Shown here: in pieces, positions 9,401-17,171 of the stretch
How positions within the stretch are numbered: the first letter of the stretch is position 1
How the letters are laid out: each line of letters begins with the position of its first letter
From: Rudanella sp031411995
Lineage (GTDB): Bacteria > Bacteroidota > Bacteroidia > Cytophagales > Spirosomataceae
Assembly: GCA_031411995.1 (NCBI GenBank)
Contig: JANOCD010000058.1
Span: forward strand, 1 to 64,000
Length of the DNA stretch: 64,000 nucleotides
Reading direction: 5' to 3'
Position numbers and translations under genes: made by a program
The notes under the pieces: generated by a model
Seen by the model: the letters and a program-made list of their open reading frames with translations, nothing else
What the model was told of the DNA's origin: nothing
Databases searched by the model: none

Positions 9401-9744
9401 CGCGCCTGCCCGGTTAGTTGCGTTGAGCCGGTCTGTGAGGACACCGGGACACGCTTGGCAGACCGCGCCGACCGGTTTTCGATATAAATGGGTAAACCCG
9501 TGTCGGCATCGCGCACAACCCGCACCCGCAACGGCTGCAAACCCGCTTGCGCGGCCTGCCCGCCAATCAGCGATTGTTTGTTGGTTCGCACCGCCGGAGC
9601 CGGTAACTCTTCGGCACCAAGTCGCTGCGAGAGATTGTCGGCGGGCTGCTCGGTTTTGTGTTTCCGGCTGAAACCTTTATTGGGCTGCTGGGCAAAAAGC
9701 GGTACCGAAACGGTAATGAGAAGAAAGGAGTAGAAGAGTTTCAT
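6439..9744 (-). CDS. Secreted M4 (thermolysin-like) metallopeptidase with T9SS C-terminal domain
   Basis: An 1101-residue zinc metalloprotease exported by Sec (signal peptide ~1-18, ending PLFAQ) and probably passed through the outer membrane by the type IX system. In order: a fungalysin/thermolysin propeptide and PepSY-like region (~80-270), the M4 catalytic domain with HEMTHG (zinc histidines 441 and 445) and the downstream GAINESMADVFG glutamate motif and GGVHVNSG, then a region of repeated beta-propeller-like strands (~625-900), an MBG-like beta domain (ITFNSLPDRYMG...), and a ~75-residue type A sorting domain (KLYPVPAQNQLTVEV...LPKGVYVLTV). The propeptide implies self-activation after secretion. 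The C-terminal additions probably anchor or target the enzyme at the cell surface. Confidence 0.93.
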   Translation of the reverse strand: MKLFYSFLLITVSVPLFAQQPNKGFSRKHKTEQPADNLSQRLGAEELPAPAVRTNKQSLIGGQAAQAGLQPLRVRVVRDADTGLPIYIENRSARSAKRVPVSSQTGSTQLTGQARANAVATTYQFLDQVRGLLKIDKPEASFSVRQTETDALGQTHIRLTQTHGGIPVYGAELVAHLTNNEVTLLNGHYQEVKNKKTTTPKLSVKEAADLALADVGKARAVRSFGSNLFNLERAKGELCLYPVGDSHRLAYELTIRPSMLQRWAYWIDAETGAILDKTNTTCTFLGPIKTTGRDLNGVTRTFSTYQESASRYFLIDATKAMFNPASTIPDKTLGGLVTLDSRNTYGDNQKFWYVGSANNADWTPAAVSAHYNAGLAYDYYSNTHARKSLNGKGATINSVVNVVDDDGTGLDNAYWSGEFMAYGNGGSLLKPLAGALDVAGHEMTHGVIENTANLVYKSQSGAINESMADVFGTMIDRDDWTIGEDIVKSNRFTQGAVRSMSNPNQGGKNDFGYQPATMAQYEKLPEDADNDNGGVHVNSGIVNYAFYLFATAVTKEKAEKIYYRALTTYLTRTSKFLDLRLAVIKAASDIHGATSAEATAAKTAFDRVGILDNTTPNPDPKPEVPVAQGQDLMLIYGSDNKLYSTVVGSNKFDLKSSLGLTHRPSVTDDGKFAYYVTPDKRIRAVNLTGTPTETIISNETRWDNVAISKDGTKLAALSSAAEPKMYVYSFDKKVWKTFTLYNPTTADGVKSGGVKYADSFEWDLTGELLVYDAYNELTNPEGDAIDYWDVGFIKVWDNTKKDFATGDIEKLFSNLEEGESVGNPSYAKNSANIISFDYFYEADDEYYVVAANIDMGELQGVYKNNTLGFPSYSRLDNRLVFTTEATSGAENVAGIGVGTDKISPSGTVQTIVQNAKWPVWYSQSDRVLPTKTAQTITFNSLPDRYMGDADFTLAATSSASLACLFTLRSGPAELIGNKVKITGIGTVTIRAYQDGNTQFFAATPVDRTFTVMAVLGLEPDWANALKLYPVPAQNQLTVEVPASVAIEQLSLANLTGATVIRQPMSNRSNTATLSVGDLPKGVYVLTVQTGKGVVSRKVVKE

Positions 9745-9760
9745 TGTAGTTGTTGTTTTG

Positions 9761-10261
9761 CTACTTCAGCCGCATAATCGCCGGAATAGTGGCCATAAAT
9801 GAACTATAGAATTTTTCATAATTCGCTGGAACACTGTCTCTTGGACTTCCCCAGGTGACACTATAATTCTCTTTACCTTTTCGCCAGCCTACCGCTTTGT
9901 AGGTATTGCCGGGGAAATCGAACGTGGTCTTTTTGATCTGGCATTGCTCTTCCAGCGACCCGAAAACCCGTTTGGTATTGTCGGGTGTCTGTTTGGCGAG
10001 CAGGGCGTAGGTTGCCTCGTTGCTGCGCTTACCATAGAGCCGGCCATCGTCCTGCAAATAATATGAGGTCGAACGACCCGTGAAACCGCCCCCGCTTGTC
10101 ACGGCAATGATACGGCCCGTGTATGTTTTGGGTGACGTAGAGGCTTTAGACACGGTGGTTTTGGTGGTTTTGACCGTTTTGATCTTTTTGACCACCTTCG
10201 TCTGAGCGGCACCAGTCAAGCTACACACACACAGAATTAGCAAAACGAAGAATCGAAACAT
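9761..10261 (-). CDS. Small secreted protein of unknown function
   Basis: A 166-residue protein with a clear signal peptide (hydrophobic FFVLLILCVCSLTGAAQ, cleavage near residue 19), then a lysine/threonine-rich linker (~20-48) and a ~115-residue globular part containing TGRIIAVTSGGG, RSTSYYLQDDGRLYG and a conserved-looking YSVTWGSPRDSVPANYEKFY segment. No family is recognised. It is 16 bp upstream of the M4 peptidase and 8 bp downstream of the histidine phosphatase on the same strand, so the three may be co-transcribed. Being exported, it probably acts in the periplasm. Confidence 0.75.
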   Translation of the reverse strand: MFRFFVLLILCVCSLTGAAQTKVVKKIKTVKTTKTTVSKASTSPKTYTGRIIAVTSGGGFTGRSTSYYLQDDGRLYGKRSNEATYALLAKQTPDNTKRVFGSLEEQCQIKKTTFDFPGNTYKAVGWRKGKENYSVTWGSPRDSVPANYEKFYSSFMATIPAIMRLK

Positions 10262-10269
10262 TGGGGTAA

Positions 10270-10749
10270 TTAGGGGTTTAGTTTCTGCTCGTAAAGTTGC
10301 ACCCTCTGGCCAAAAGGCGTATGGTGCATCCGTATGAACAGTATATTTTGGTATTCAGAATGCTCAATTTTCTGCATGGACGGGGTCACGCCAAGGCCTT
10401 TCGCAATCTCCAGAATGGTGTTGCTGTGGCCTACGACCAGCGCGTTCTTCCCCCGAAATGTACGCAAACGATTGGTAATGACCGTTACCGGAGCCGCCGG
10501 ATATTTAGTCATCGGCAAACCCAGGCGCAAAGCCAGCGGGGTAGCCGTTTGCTCCGTCCGGCGATAGGGAGTCACAAAAATGCTGTCGATGTGTTCGTTG
10601 GCCAGTCGGTCGGCCAGGGCACGGGCACGCAACAATCCAGCTGCCGATAGGCTTGTAGTATCCGATTCGTTGGCCCGCTCGGCATGGCGCGTGATGTAGA
10701 TGTTGCTCGTGGAGCAGGAGGTGATAAAGAGTGAAAGAGCGAAATACAG
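10270..10749 (-). CDS. Histidine phosphatase (SixA/phosphoglycerate-mutase-like) lipoprotein with disrupted 5' end
   Basis: A histidine-phosphatase-superfamily protein. The catalytic RHA motif (IYITRHAER, codons 10681-10689) is followed by TPYRRTEQTA and the second catalytic histidine in VVGHSNTILE. A lipoprotein signal (LSLFITSC) lies just before the RHA motif. No ATG, GTG or TTG exists in frame between the stop at 10750-10752 and the RHA motif, so the coordinates given start at CTG 10747-10749. Upstream of that TGA the same frame continues to an ATG at 10780-10782 (MLFSYRYESF, then stop), and a +1-frame ATG at 10761-10763 could connect through one indel. Either the gene was damaged, or it uses a rare start, or there is a sequencing error. 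The signal-peptide codons coincide with a repeat arm. Confidence 0.7.
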   Translation of the reverse strand: MYFALSLFITSCSTSNIYITRHAERANESDTTSLSAAGLLRARALADRLANEHIDSIFVTPYRRTEQTATPLALRLGLPMTKYPAAPVTVITNRLRTFRGKNALVVGHSNTILEIAKGLGVTPSMQKIEHSEYQNILFIRMHHTPFGQRVQLYEQKLNP

Positions 10750-10847
10750 TCAGAACGATTCATAGCGGTAGGAAAACAGCATGATGAAGAAACTAAAGTA
10801 CTACTTTATGCTAAATTTTGCCCTTTCGCTCTTTCACCCTTCACTCT
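10726..10847. repeat. Palindromic spacer element, GTGAAAGAGCG family, copy 1
   Basis: GTGAAAGAGCGAAA (10731-10744) is exactly complementary to TTTCGCTCTTTCAC (10824-10837), and weaker complementarity extends on both sides. The arms consist of AGTGAAAG/AGCGAAAG-type units. The left arm lies in the 5' coding part of the histidine phosphatase and the right arm runs into the stop codon of the M20 gene. Related copies are at 31661-31754 and 51617-51708. Confidence 0.75.
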
Positions 10848-12031
10848 TTCCCCAATTCCTCCACGGCCAACCAGGCCATCAGGCCGGGGCCAACTTCGAG
10901 GGCAGTTTCGTCAATGTCAAACGTGGGCGTATGAACCCCCGACGTGATGCCCCTTGATTCGTTGCGGGTACCAAGCCGGTAAAAACACGAATCGACCACC
11001 TGCGAGTAGAACGCGAAGTCTTCTCCCGCCATCCAGAGGTCCAGATCGACCACGTTTTCAGCACCCATGTAGGCCTCGGTCGAGGCCCGCGTTCGGCGGG
11101 TTAGTTCGGGGTGATTTTGCAGAAACGGATAGCCTTTGAGGTGTTCAAACTCACATTTGCCGCCCATTGCTTCGGCCATGCCTTCTGCCAATTTCTGAAT
11201 CCGGCGCAGACCTTCTGCCCGCCATTGCTCGTTCATACACCGGAATGTCCCTTCTATTTTCACTTCATTCGGAATCACGTTGGTAATACCGTCAGCAATG
11301 AATCGCCCAAACGACAATACCGACGGACTTGCCGGAGGCCGATTTCGGCTGACAATCTGTTGCATAGCCACAATAATATGTGAGGCAATCAACACAGGAT
11401 CAATGAGTTGGTCGGGCATGGCTCCGTGGCCACCCTTGCCTTTCACGGTCATAAATATCTCGTCGGTGCTGGCCATGTACATCCCCTCACGGAACCCGAT
11501 TTTACCCACCGGAATGTTGGGAGCCACGTGTTGCCCAAGCATGGAGCCGGGTGCGGGGTTTTCCAACACGCCATCCTTAATCATGAGCGAGGCTCCACCC
11601 GGTGCTTTCTCTTCGGCAGGCTGAAACACCAGTTTGATGGTTCCAGAAAATTCGTCGCGCAGGGTTTGAAGAATTCGGGCCGTACTGAGCAAACTGGCGG
11701 TGTGAGCATCATGTCCACAGGCGTGCATAACCCCTTCCACCGTCGATTTATAGGGAACCTCGTTGGCTTCGCGGATTGGCAGCGCGTCCATGTCGGCCCG
11801 TAAGCCAATCACCCGACCTGACCCGGCTTTTGTGCCTTCGATCAGGGCCACAACCCCCGTGCTGGCCACGCCCTCTTGTGGATTCAGGCCAATGGCGCGG
11901 AGTTGATCGGCCACGTAGCGGGCCGTATTGTGCTCATTGAACGAGAGTTCGGGATGAGCGTGCAGGTGTCGGCGCGTGGCAACGGTGTCGGCAGCAAACT
12001 GGCGGGAGAGCGATTTTATAGAGTCGATCAT
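10841..12031 (-). CDS. M20 family metal-dependent amidohydrolase (hippuricase/IAA-amino acid hydrolase type)
   Basis: A 396-residue cytoplasmic M20D amidohydrolase that cleaves amide bonds of N-acyl amino acids or small peptides with two metal ions. Visible signatures are GLRADMDALPI, the metal-binding HACGHDAHTASLL, QPAEEKAPGG with the general-base glutamate, and the C-terminal MAGEDFAFY. The dimerisation (lid) domain occupies roughly residues 185-300. The length is typical and there is no signal peptide. Its stop codon lies within a palindromic spacer and another palindromic spacer (12032-12136) separates it from the upstream RDD gene. The substrate cannot be told from the context. Confidence 0.92.
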   Translation of the reverse strand: MIDSIKSLSRQFAADTVATRRHLHAHPELSFNEHNTARYVADQLRAIGLNPQEGVASTGVVALIEGTKAGSGRVIGLRADMDALPIREANEVPYKSTVEGVMHACGHDAHTASLLSTARILQTLRDEFSGTIKLVFQPAEEKAPGGASLMIKDGVLENPAPGSMLGQHVAPNIPVGKIGFREGMYMASTDEIFMTVKGKGGHGAMPDQLIDPVLIASHIIVAMQQIVSRNRPPASPSVLSFGRFIADGITNVIPNEVKIEGTFRCMNEQWRAEGLRRIQKLAEGMAEAMGGKCEFEHLKGYPFLQNHPELTRRTRASTEAYMGAENVVDLDLWMAGEDFAFYSQVVDSCFYRLGTRNESRGITSGVHTPTFDIDETALEVGPGLMAWLAVEELGKE

Positions 12032-12037
12032 TATTAT

Positions 12038-12134
12038 CTTTCAGGTTTCAATGCTTCGCGTTTCAGGTTTCAATAGCAACTTGTTTCTCTCTACAACATG
12101 AAACTTGAAACAGCGCAGCTATTGAAACCTGAAA
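12038..12134. repeat. Palindromic spacer element, TTTCAGGTTTCAATAG arms
   Basis: TTTCAGGTTTCAATAG (12061-12076) is an exact 16-bp complement of CTATTGAAACCTGAAA (12119-12134). Outside the left arm there is another CTTTCAGGTTTCAAT (12038-12052), and inside the right arm an ATGAAACTTGAAACAG, so the arms are tandem degenerate units. The element fills the 105-bp gap between the RDD stop and the M20 start. Confidence 0.75.
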
Positions 12135-12136
12135 CA

Positions 12137-12841
12137 TTAGTTGCTTCCACGTGTGGTCATAAATTGGTGATCGGCCACGAGGGTTTGCAAAAATAACTCG
12201 GCGGGCATTGGGGATGAAATTCCCGTTACGGATTTAACCCGTTCGGCGGTTCGGTTGGCCAGGAACTTGCTGCGGGTGCGGAGCGCATCACGAACTATAT
12301 TCATGTCGCGGTCGGTCAGTAAAATGGCATCAGGGAACTGTATTTCGTGATCATCGGGGAGCATGGTGTGCAGCACATCGTCGAGCGTAATGGGGGCTTT
12401 CACTTTCACCACAGTTGTTCCGGCGGCCACATCGCCCAACCGTTGGCCCTGTCCGTTGGCGGCAACGGCCACCATCGCCACCACCCCATTCAGCAAGCGC
12501 GTATCGACCATCCGAAACAGCCACCGAATGAGGTAATCGCCCAAGCCCGGTCGTGATCCGTCGAGTTTCACCACGCGAGTACTCATGGCCAATTTGCCGA
12601 GGCTCTGGCCATTAAGCAGCCATTCGGTCAGCAGATCGTAGAATACAATAGGTGCTCCAACCACAAAAAACCAGTAATAATTGCCCAACACCCGCCCGCC
12701 CTGTTGGGCTATGTAGCTGGTTATCATCAGCCAACCCAGAAAAATAAGGTAGTCGAGCAACGTCGCCACCATCCGGTCGCCAAGGCTGGCGGGTTCATAG
12801 TGGAGCAGGACGTTTTGCGATGTTCGGATGGAGACGGGCAT
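12137..12841 (-). CDS. RDD family integral membrane protein
   Basis: A 234-residue inner-membrane protein. Residues ~1-150 form an RDD domain: SLGDRMVATLLDYLIFLGWL carries the arginine-aspartate motif, further membrane segments follow (YYWFFVVGAPIVFYDLL) and LNGQSLGKLAMSTRVV is characteristic of the family. The C-terminal ~80 residues are soluble and helical. RDD proteins have unclear functions; some have been linked to ion transport. A terminator hairpin is immediately upstream, so it probably has its own promoter; a TATATTTG box lies only 5 bp before the ATG, which would imply an almost leaderless transcript if used. Confidence 0.85.
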   Translation of the reverse strand: MPVSIRTSQNVLLHYEPASLGDRMVATLLDYLIFLGWLMITSYIAQQGGRVLGNYYWFFVVGAPIVFYDLLTEWLLNGQSLGKLAMSTRVVKLDGSRPGLGDYLIRWLFRMVDTRLLNGVVAMVAVAANGQGQRLGDVAAGTTVVKVKAPITLDDVLHTMLPDDHEIQFPDAILLTDRDMNIVRDALRTRSKFLANRTAERVKSVTGISSPMPAELFLQTLVADHQFMTTRGSN

Positions 12842-12852
12842 AGGGCAAATAT

Positions 12853-12892
12853 AAAAAAAAGCCGCGAGCCAAAGGCGTTTCGCGGCTTTTTC
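12853..12892 (-). terminator. Rho-independent terminator after DUF5606 gene
   Basis: On the minus strand the stem AAAAAGCCGCGA pairs with TCGCGGCTTTTTTTT around a loop that can itself fold (GCC...GGC). The U-run follows the stem in the direction of the DUF5606 gene, whose stop is 45 bp upstream. Confidence 0.8.
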
Positions 12893-12936
12893 GTTCTCAC
12901 TGAAAAATGGAGACCGATTGACTAACGACAGACGGG

Positions 12937-13461
12937 CTATTTAGCCGGTTGCTCTGCTTCTGAAGCAGCAACTTCTGAAGCCGCAGCTTCCGATCCGTCG
13001 TCGGTCGGATTTGTTTCGGCAACGGTTTGCTCTTCTTCAGCAACCGCCGGATTGCCGGCCGGAGCCTCAAACGCTTCGGGGGCATGTTGGCGCAGAATCC
13101 CGTACCAACTGACCAATTTCTTTATATCTGACATCCTGACGCGCTCCCGGTCGTAGTCGGGCAATACCTCGCCCATAAACGTACCGAGTTCGGCATCGCT
13201 GCTTTTGGCCGTTACGGGCAGATCGTCGCCAAATTTTTCGGCCACCGCCCGCAACACCTCACCCAAGGCCACCGACTGGTCGGGCGTATCGACATACATG
13301 GAAATATCATGCAAGACCGAAACGCGGGCCGTTGGCCCCATCATGGTTTTTACTTTCTTATCATCAAGCGTTTCTACGATGACACCTGCCCGGCTTGGCT
13401 TCAAAATCCGATACAGGCCACCGTAGCCGCTGATATTTGCAATCTGACGTAATGCTTCCAT
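12937..13461 (-). CDS. DUF5606 domain protein
   Basis: A 174-residue protein. It starts with MEALRQIANISGYGGLYRIL, the typical opening of DUF5606 proteins, followed by a compact N-terminal fold (residues ~1-60, KPSRAGVIVETLDDKK) and a helical middle (~60-135). The last ~40 residues are an Ala/Glu-rich, low-complexity, acidic tail. The open frame extends upstream to 13548, but that part has no similarity to the family and contains the promoter-like box, so the ATG at 13461 is preferred. The family is nearly restricted to Bacteroidota and has no established function. Confidence 0.82.
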   Translation of the reverse strand: MEALRQIANISGYGGLYRILKPSRAGVIVETLDDKKVKTMMGPTARVSVLHDISMYVDTPDQSVALGEVLRAVAEKFGDDLPVTAKSSDAELGTFMGEVLPDYDRERVRMSDIKKLVSWYGILRQHAPEAFEAPAGNPAVAEEEQTVAETNPTDDGSEAAASEVAASEAEQPAK

Positions 13462-13525
13462 ACTCAAGTAAACCGATAACGCCGGTAGAGGTTGGCGTAT
13501 TGCCTTTAATTTGTTAAACGAGCCG

Positions 13526-13533
13526 CAAAGGTA
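13526..13533 (-). promoter_or_regulatory. Promoter -7 box (TACCTTTG) for DUF5606 gene
   Basis: Minus-strand TACCTTTG followed by C matches the Bacteroidota TAnnTTTG box, 64 bp before the chosen ATG. No clear TTTG was found 19 bp upstream, so support is partial. Confidence 0.4.
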
Positions 13534-13544
13534 CGAAGCACCTC

Positions 13545-16500
13545 TCACATACCCACCCGTTTCAAGTTATCGCCCGGCACCCGATCCACCAGAAAGCTGA
13601 TGGGGTCAATCCCGGCTTCGTAGGGTTCTTCTTTCACGGTGAACGTGTAGGTACTGTCTTTTTTGCGAATTCGCTCGCGTCTGATGGCCAATAACTTACC
13701 CTGTTTTTTACCATCGACGGGCTTACCATACACCCCCACGTCAATCCAGTCGTTCAGGCTGGCGGGGGTTTCGCGGCCCAACGAATCAGCCCGGTATTTT
13801 TCGGCCTGAACCGCCACTGTGACTTCGTATTGGCCGTTTTTCAATTTTTTGGCATTGGCAGCGGTGGCCCGGTTGTTGAAAATAGTCATCTGCTCGAACA
13901 AGTCCGTGATGAGGTATTTCAGCGAGTCGGGCGTGTTGGCTTTCAGGCGATCCACCAAAGCGAAGGAGTTTGGATACGGCGGCTTACGGTAGGCATAGTT
14001 CTGCACCAAATCTCGCAGGGCCGCGTTCACGGCTTTTTCGCCGATCATCTCTTTGAGGTTATACATCACCAAACTGCCTTTTTGGTAATGCACATACCCC
14101 TGATTTTCAACCTTTTCGAGCGGCACTTCCTTTTGTGACTCAGAGCCGCGTGCGCCCAGATACCGATCCATTTCATACCCCAAAAACCGCTTCATCCGGT
14201 CGCGTCCATAGGCTTGTTGCATCACCATCAGCGCTGAGTATTGGGCCAGCGTTTCGGAGAGCAGTGTGGCTCCCTGCATCTCGGCACCCACCACCTGATG
14301 CGCCCACCACTGATGCCCCATTTCGTGAGCCACCACATACTTCACCATGTCGAGGTCTTCTTTGGGGTCGATTTTGGCAATGAACCCGATTGCTTCCGAA
14401 TAAGGCATGGTGCCGGGGAACGCCTGTGCAAAACTGGCATATCGCGGAAATTCGATAATGCGGGCTTGTTTGTGGCGGTATGGGCCGAAGTTTTCCGTGT
14501 AATACGCCAGCGATTTTTTCACCGACTCCGACATATTGGCCACGTTGTAGGGGTGTTGTTTGTCGTAATAAACCTCCACGTCAATGCCGTTCCACTTGCT
14601 CCGGTTCACCTCATATTTAGCCGAAATAAACGAATAGAAATTCAGTGAGGTATGGTCGAGTTTGTAGTGAAAATACCGCCGGGGCCGCCCTTCGGCATCG
14701 GTCTGATTCCACTCTTTCAGCAGCGAGCCGGGGGCCACGGCCAACTGATCGGGCGAGGTGCTGATGGTGGTTTCGACCATCACCCAATCAGAGTTATTGC
14801 TGAGGTAGGTGTTCATGCACTTGTCGGTGCAGTTGCGGGTGAGGGCGGGCATCCGGGCGCGTTCGGGGAGATCATATTTCTTGCGGTCGTTCTTGTCGGT
14901 CAACTCGCTTTGCTCCTGATAACCAATTTGCGGAGCAATGTCGTAGTTGTTAAAAAACGACCCATTTTCGTTGATCTCCTTCGTAAACTGCACCTCATTC
15001 TCGAAGCCACGGCTTATGCGTTTGGTTGTAAAGCGCATCTGCATGGAATCGCCGGGAGCAAGGGCTGGACTGAGTTTGTAAATCTGAAACTGGTGTTCTT
15101 CGTCATTCAATAACTGTTTGGCCCGGTCGATTTTCAGCGTATACTCCAACCGATTTGGTAGCGTAATAAACAGTGAATCAATGGGAAAGCTGCTTCGGTT
15201 CACTAACTGCAGGTTACCATTAACGGTCAGATTGCGGTCTTCGGGATAGACTGCAATATCGTATTTCACATCGGTGATGCGGGGCTGTGGCAACGTCTGA
15301 TACCGCTTGTATTGCTTTTCGTAGGCCACCTGCTTTTTCTCATACACCTTGCTCGTCACGTAGGTATTCTGCACCTGTGTGTTATAGAAAATCCAGCTGC
15401 CAACAACCAGCAGAGAAGCCATTAATCCGCCCACAATCAGGCGATTCGGCCCCGTCAAAGCCGCCCGTGCCGAGTGGAAACGGTTTCGCCAGGCGGTGTC
15501 TTTTCCGCGCACCCAGAACAGAATTCCAATCATGGCGAGCATGGCCGTCCAAAGCAACCAATACCCCCGAAACCAGGCAAATGTGGTCACATAGGGGCCG
15601 TAGCCGTTCATGTCGGAATAGGTGTGATTGGGCGAAGCATTGAACTGAACGAGGTTGCTTTGCACATCGAGCGGAGTCCAGATGTAGGCGTTCGCAATCA
15701 GGATAACGATCACCGCGAAAAACGCTACGTACTTATTATTGACGAGCGTATGCACCAGCATCGACAGCACAATTATGGGCAGGAACCGGAGCAGGTCGAT
15801 CACGAAAAACTCAATCACATACTGCCGCAAATCGAACTTCGTGTACCCCATTAGCACCTGCGTCATCAGGCCGGCAACCATGCAGAGCAGTAAGACAATG
15901 GCCACAATCCCGGTCATGGCCAGCATTTTACCCACAAAAACCGACCAGTTGCGGTGGGGCATAGAGTCGTAAATCTGATCGAGATCATCGTCGCGTTCTT
16001 TCCAGATCAACGCACCCGAATAGAAAATAATGATGGCAAACAGGAACAGGGCAATAGTGCCATGAATCAGGTTAATAACCTGATAAGTAACGGGATAAGA
16101 ACTCAAACCGTACCATCGCCCGGCATATTGCAGCGAGAACCCCATGTTTAAAAGTCCCGCAAACAGAATAACGATTAAGGCCGTGCCTTTAATGGTACCA
16201 ATAAAATCCGTTCGGAACACGCGAATCATCTGCGCCCACTGCACGCCGTAGCCCGTGTGTTGAGTTACGCTGGGCAAGGCCCGAAGCGGGGCAAAAACGG
16301 CTTTGCCCGTGGCATCTTCGGGGAGGGCATCCCGCTTTGTTTTCTTTACTTTCTGAACCTTCTCTTCAAACGAAAACCGGAAATAGGCCACTGCCAGAAA
16401 CACCCCGCCAACCGCCATCCAGATCAGCCGGTTCAGCAGCATCTGCGGACTGTCAAGCCCCACCGACATCGTATTCTTATCGCTGACAGTCCAGTATTTG

Positions 16501-17171
16501 GTAACCAATGAGAAAGGCCCGAAACCCAGCGCATCAAAATAAACGGCGAGGTGTTCGTATTCCACATCGCTCAAAAAATTGCCCGCAATCAGTTGGGCCA
16601 CCAACAGCACAATAGCCCCAATGAAAGCCGTGATCGCCGAGCGTGTTAGCACAGCCAACATGAAAATGAACGCCCCGGCCACAAACGTATTCGGAATGGC
16701 AAAGGTTAAAAAGCTATTCAGGTGGGCAGACGCGACAATTGGACCGTAGCGTTCGGCATCGGTTGCTCCTGTCATTGTACCCACAACCTGCCCCAGCAAA
16801 ATACCCAGCGAAATACCCAAAAACGGAATCAGGGCCACTACAAACGACCCCAGAAACCGCCCGGCCAGATAGTCGAGTTTGCGGATGGGTGAGGCAAAGA
16901 CAATCTGACTGGTTTTGTAGGTAAAGTCGCGGGTGGCCGCGCTCTGTACAAAGGCGGTGGTCATGAGCAGGGCAAAAATGCTCCAGACCCCGAACTGATT
17001 CTGAATCACATAGGGCGCATTCTTGAAAATATTGCCAAACGACCCGCCAATCGTGAGGTCGTCGGAAGCCGTGGCCCAGGTAAACATCAGGATGTTAACC
17101 AGCATGAACACCCACACCATTGGCTGCCGGAGCCAGTAGCGGAGTTCAAAGGTAAAGATGTGTCTAAACAT
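13545..17171 (-). CDS. ABC-2 permease fused to an M1 family aminopeptidase
   Basis: A 1208-residue inner-membrane protein. The N-terminal half (to ~residue 600) holds about twelve hydrophobic segments in two ABC-2-type permease blocks (for example ALLMTTAFVQSAATRDFTYK and the second block from DFIGTIKGTALIVILFAGLL). The C-terminal ~600 residues form a periplasmic M1/gluzincin peptidase: the zinc motif HEMGHQWWAHQ is followed about 18 residues later by the third ligand in LLSETLAQYSALM. The start overlaps the end of the upstream ATPase gene by 8 bp. Together they form a two-gene transporter-peptidase operon. Such fusions recur in Bacteroidota; their substrate is unknown, and export or processing of peptides is the natural guess. 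Confidence 0.92.
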   Translation of the reverse strand: MFRHIFTFELRYWLRQPMVWVFMLVNILMFTWATASDDLTIGGSFGNIFKNAPYVIQNQFGVWSIFALLMTTAFVQSAATRDFTYKTSQIVFASPIRKLDYLAGRFLGSFVVALIPFLGISLGILLGQVVGTMTGATDAERYGPIVASAHLNSFLTFAIPNTFVAGAFIFMLAVLTRSAITAFIGAIVLLVAQLIAGNFLSDVEYEHLAVYFDALGFGPFSLVTKYWTVSDKNTMSVGLDSPQMLLNRLIWMAVGGVFLAVAYFRFSFEEKVQKVKKTKRDALPEDATGKAVFAPLRALPSVTQHTGYGVQWAQMIRVFRTDFIGTIKGTALIVILFAGLLNMGFSLQYAGRWYGLSSYPVTYQVINLIHGTIALFLFAIIIFYSGALIWKERDDDLDQIYDSMPHRNWSVFVGKMLAMTGIVAIVLLLCMVAGLMTQVLMGYTKFDLRQYVIEFFVIDLLRFLPIIVLSMLVHTLVNNKYVAFFAVIVILIANAYIWTPLDVQSNLVQFNASPNHTYSDMNGYGPYVTTFAWFRGYWLLWTAMLAMIGILFWVRGKDTAWRNRFHSARAALTGPNRLIVGGLMASLLVVGSWIFYNTQVQNTYVTSKVYEKKQVAYEKQYKRYQTLPQPRITDVKYDIAVYPEDRNLTVNGNLQLVNRSSFPIDSLFITLPNRLEYTLKIDRAKQLLNDEEHQFQIYKLSPALAPGDSMQMRFTTKRISRGFENEVQFTKEINENGSFFNNYDIAPQIGYQEQSELTDKNDRKKYDLPERARMPALTRNCTDKCMNTYLSNNSDWVMVETTISTSPDQLAVAPGSLLKEWNQTDAEGRPRRYFHYKLDHTSLNFYSFISAKYEVNRSKWNGIDVEVYYDKQHPYNVANMSESVKKSLAYYTENFGPYRHKQARIIEFPRYASFAQAFPGTMPYSEAIGFIAKIDPKEDLDMVKYVVAHEMGHQWWAHQVVGAEMQGATLLSETLAQYSALMVMQQAYGRDRMKRFLGYEMDRYLGARGSESQKEVPLEKVENQGYVHYQKGSLVMYNLKEMIGEKAVNAALRDLVQNYAYRKPPYPNSFALVDRLKANTPDSLKYLITDLFEQMTIFNNRATAANAKKLKNGQYEVTVAVQAEKYRADSLGRETPASLNDWIDVGVYGKPVDGKKQGKLLAIRRERIRKKDSTYTFTVKEEPYEAGIDPISFLVDRVPGDNLKRVGM

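Noticed and set aside
10572..10763. Open frame of 63 codons overlapping the histidine phosphatase start
   Set aside because: It is the shifted frame of the true gene: the RHA motif and lipobox are in another frame, and the shifted product has no sensible composition.
13462..13548. Upstream extension of the DUF5606 frame
   Set aside because: It contains the promoter-like box and has no similarity to the conserved family start.
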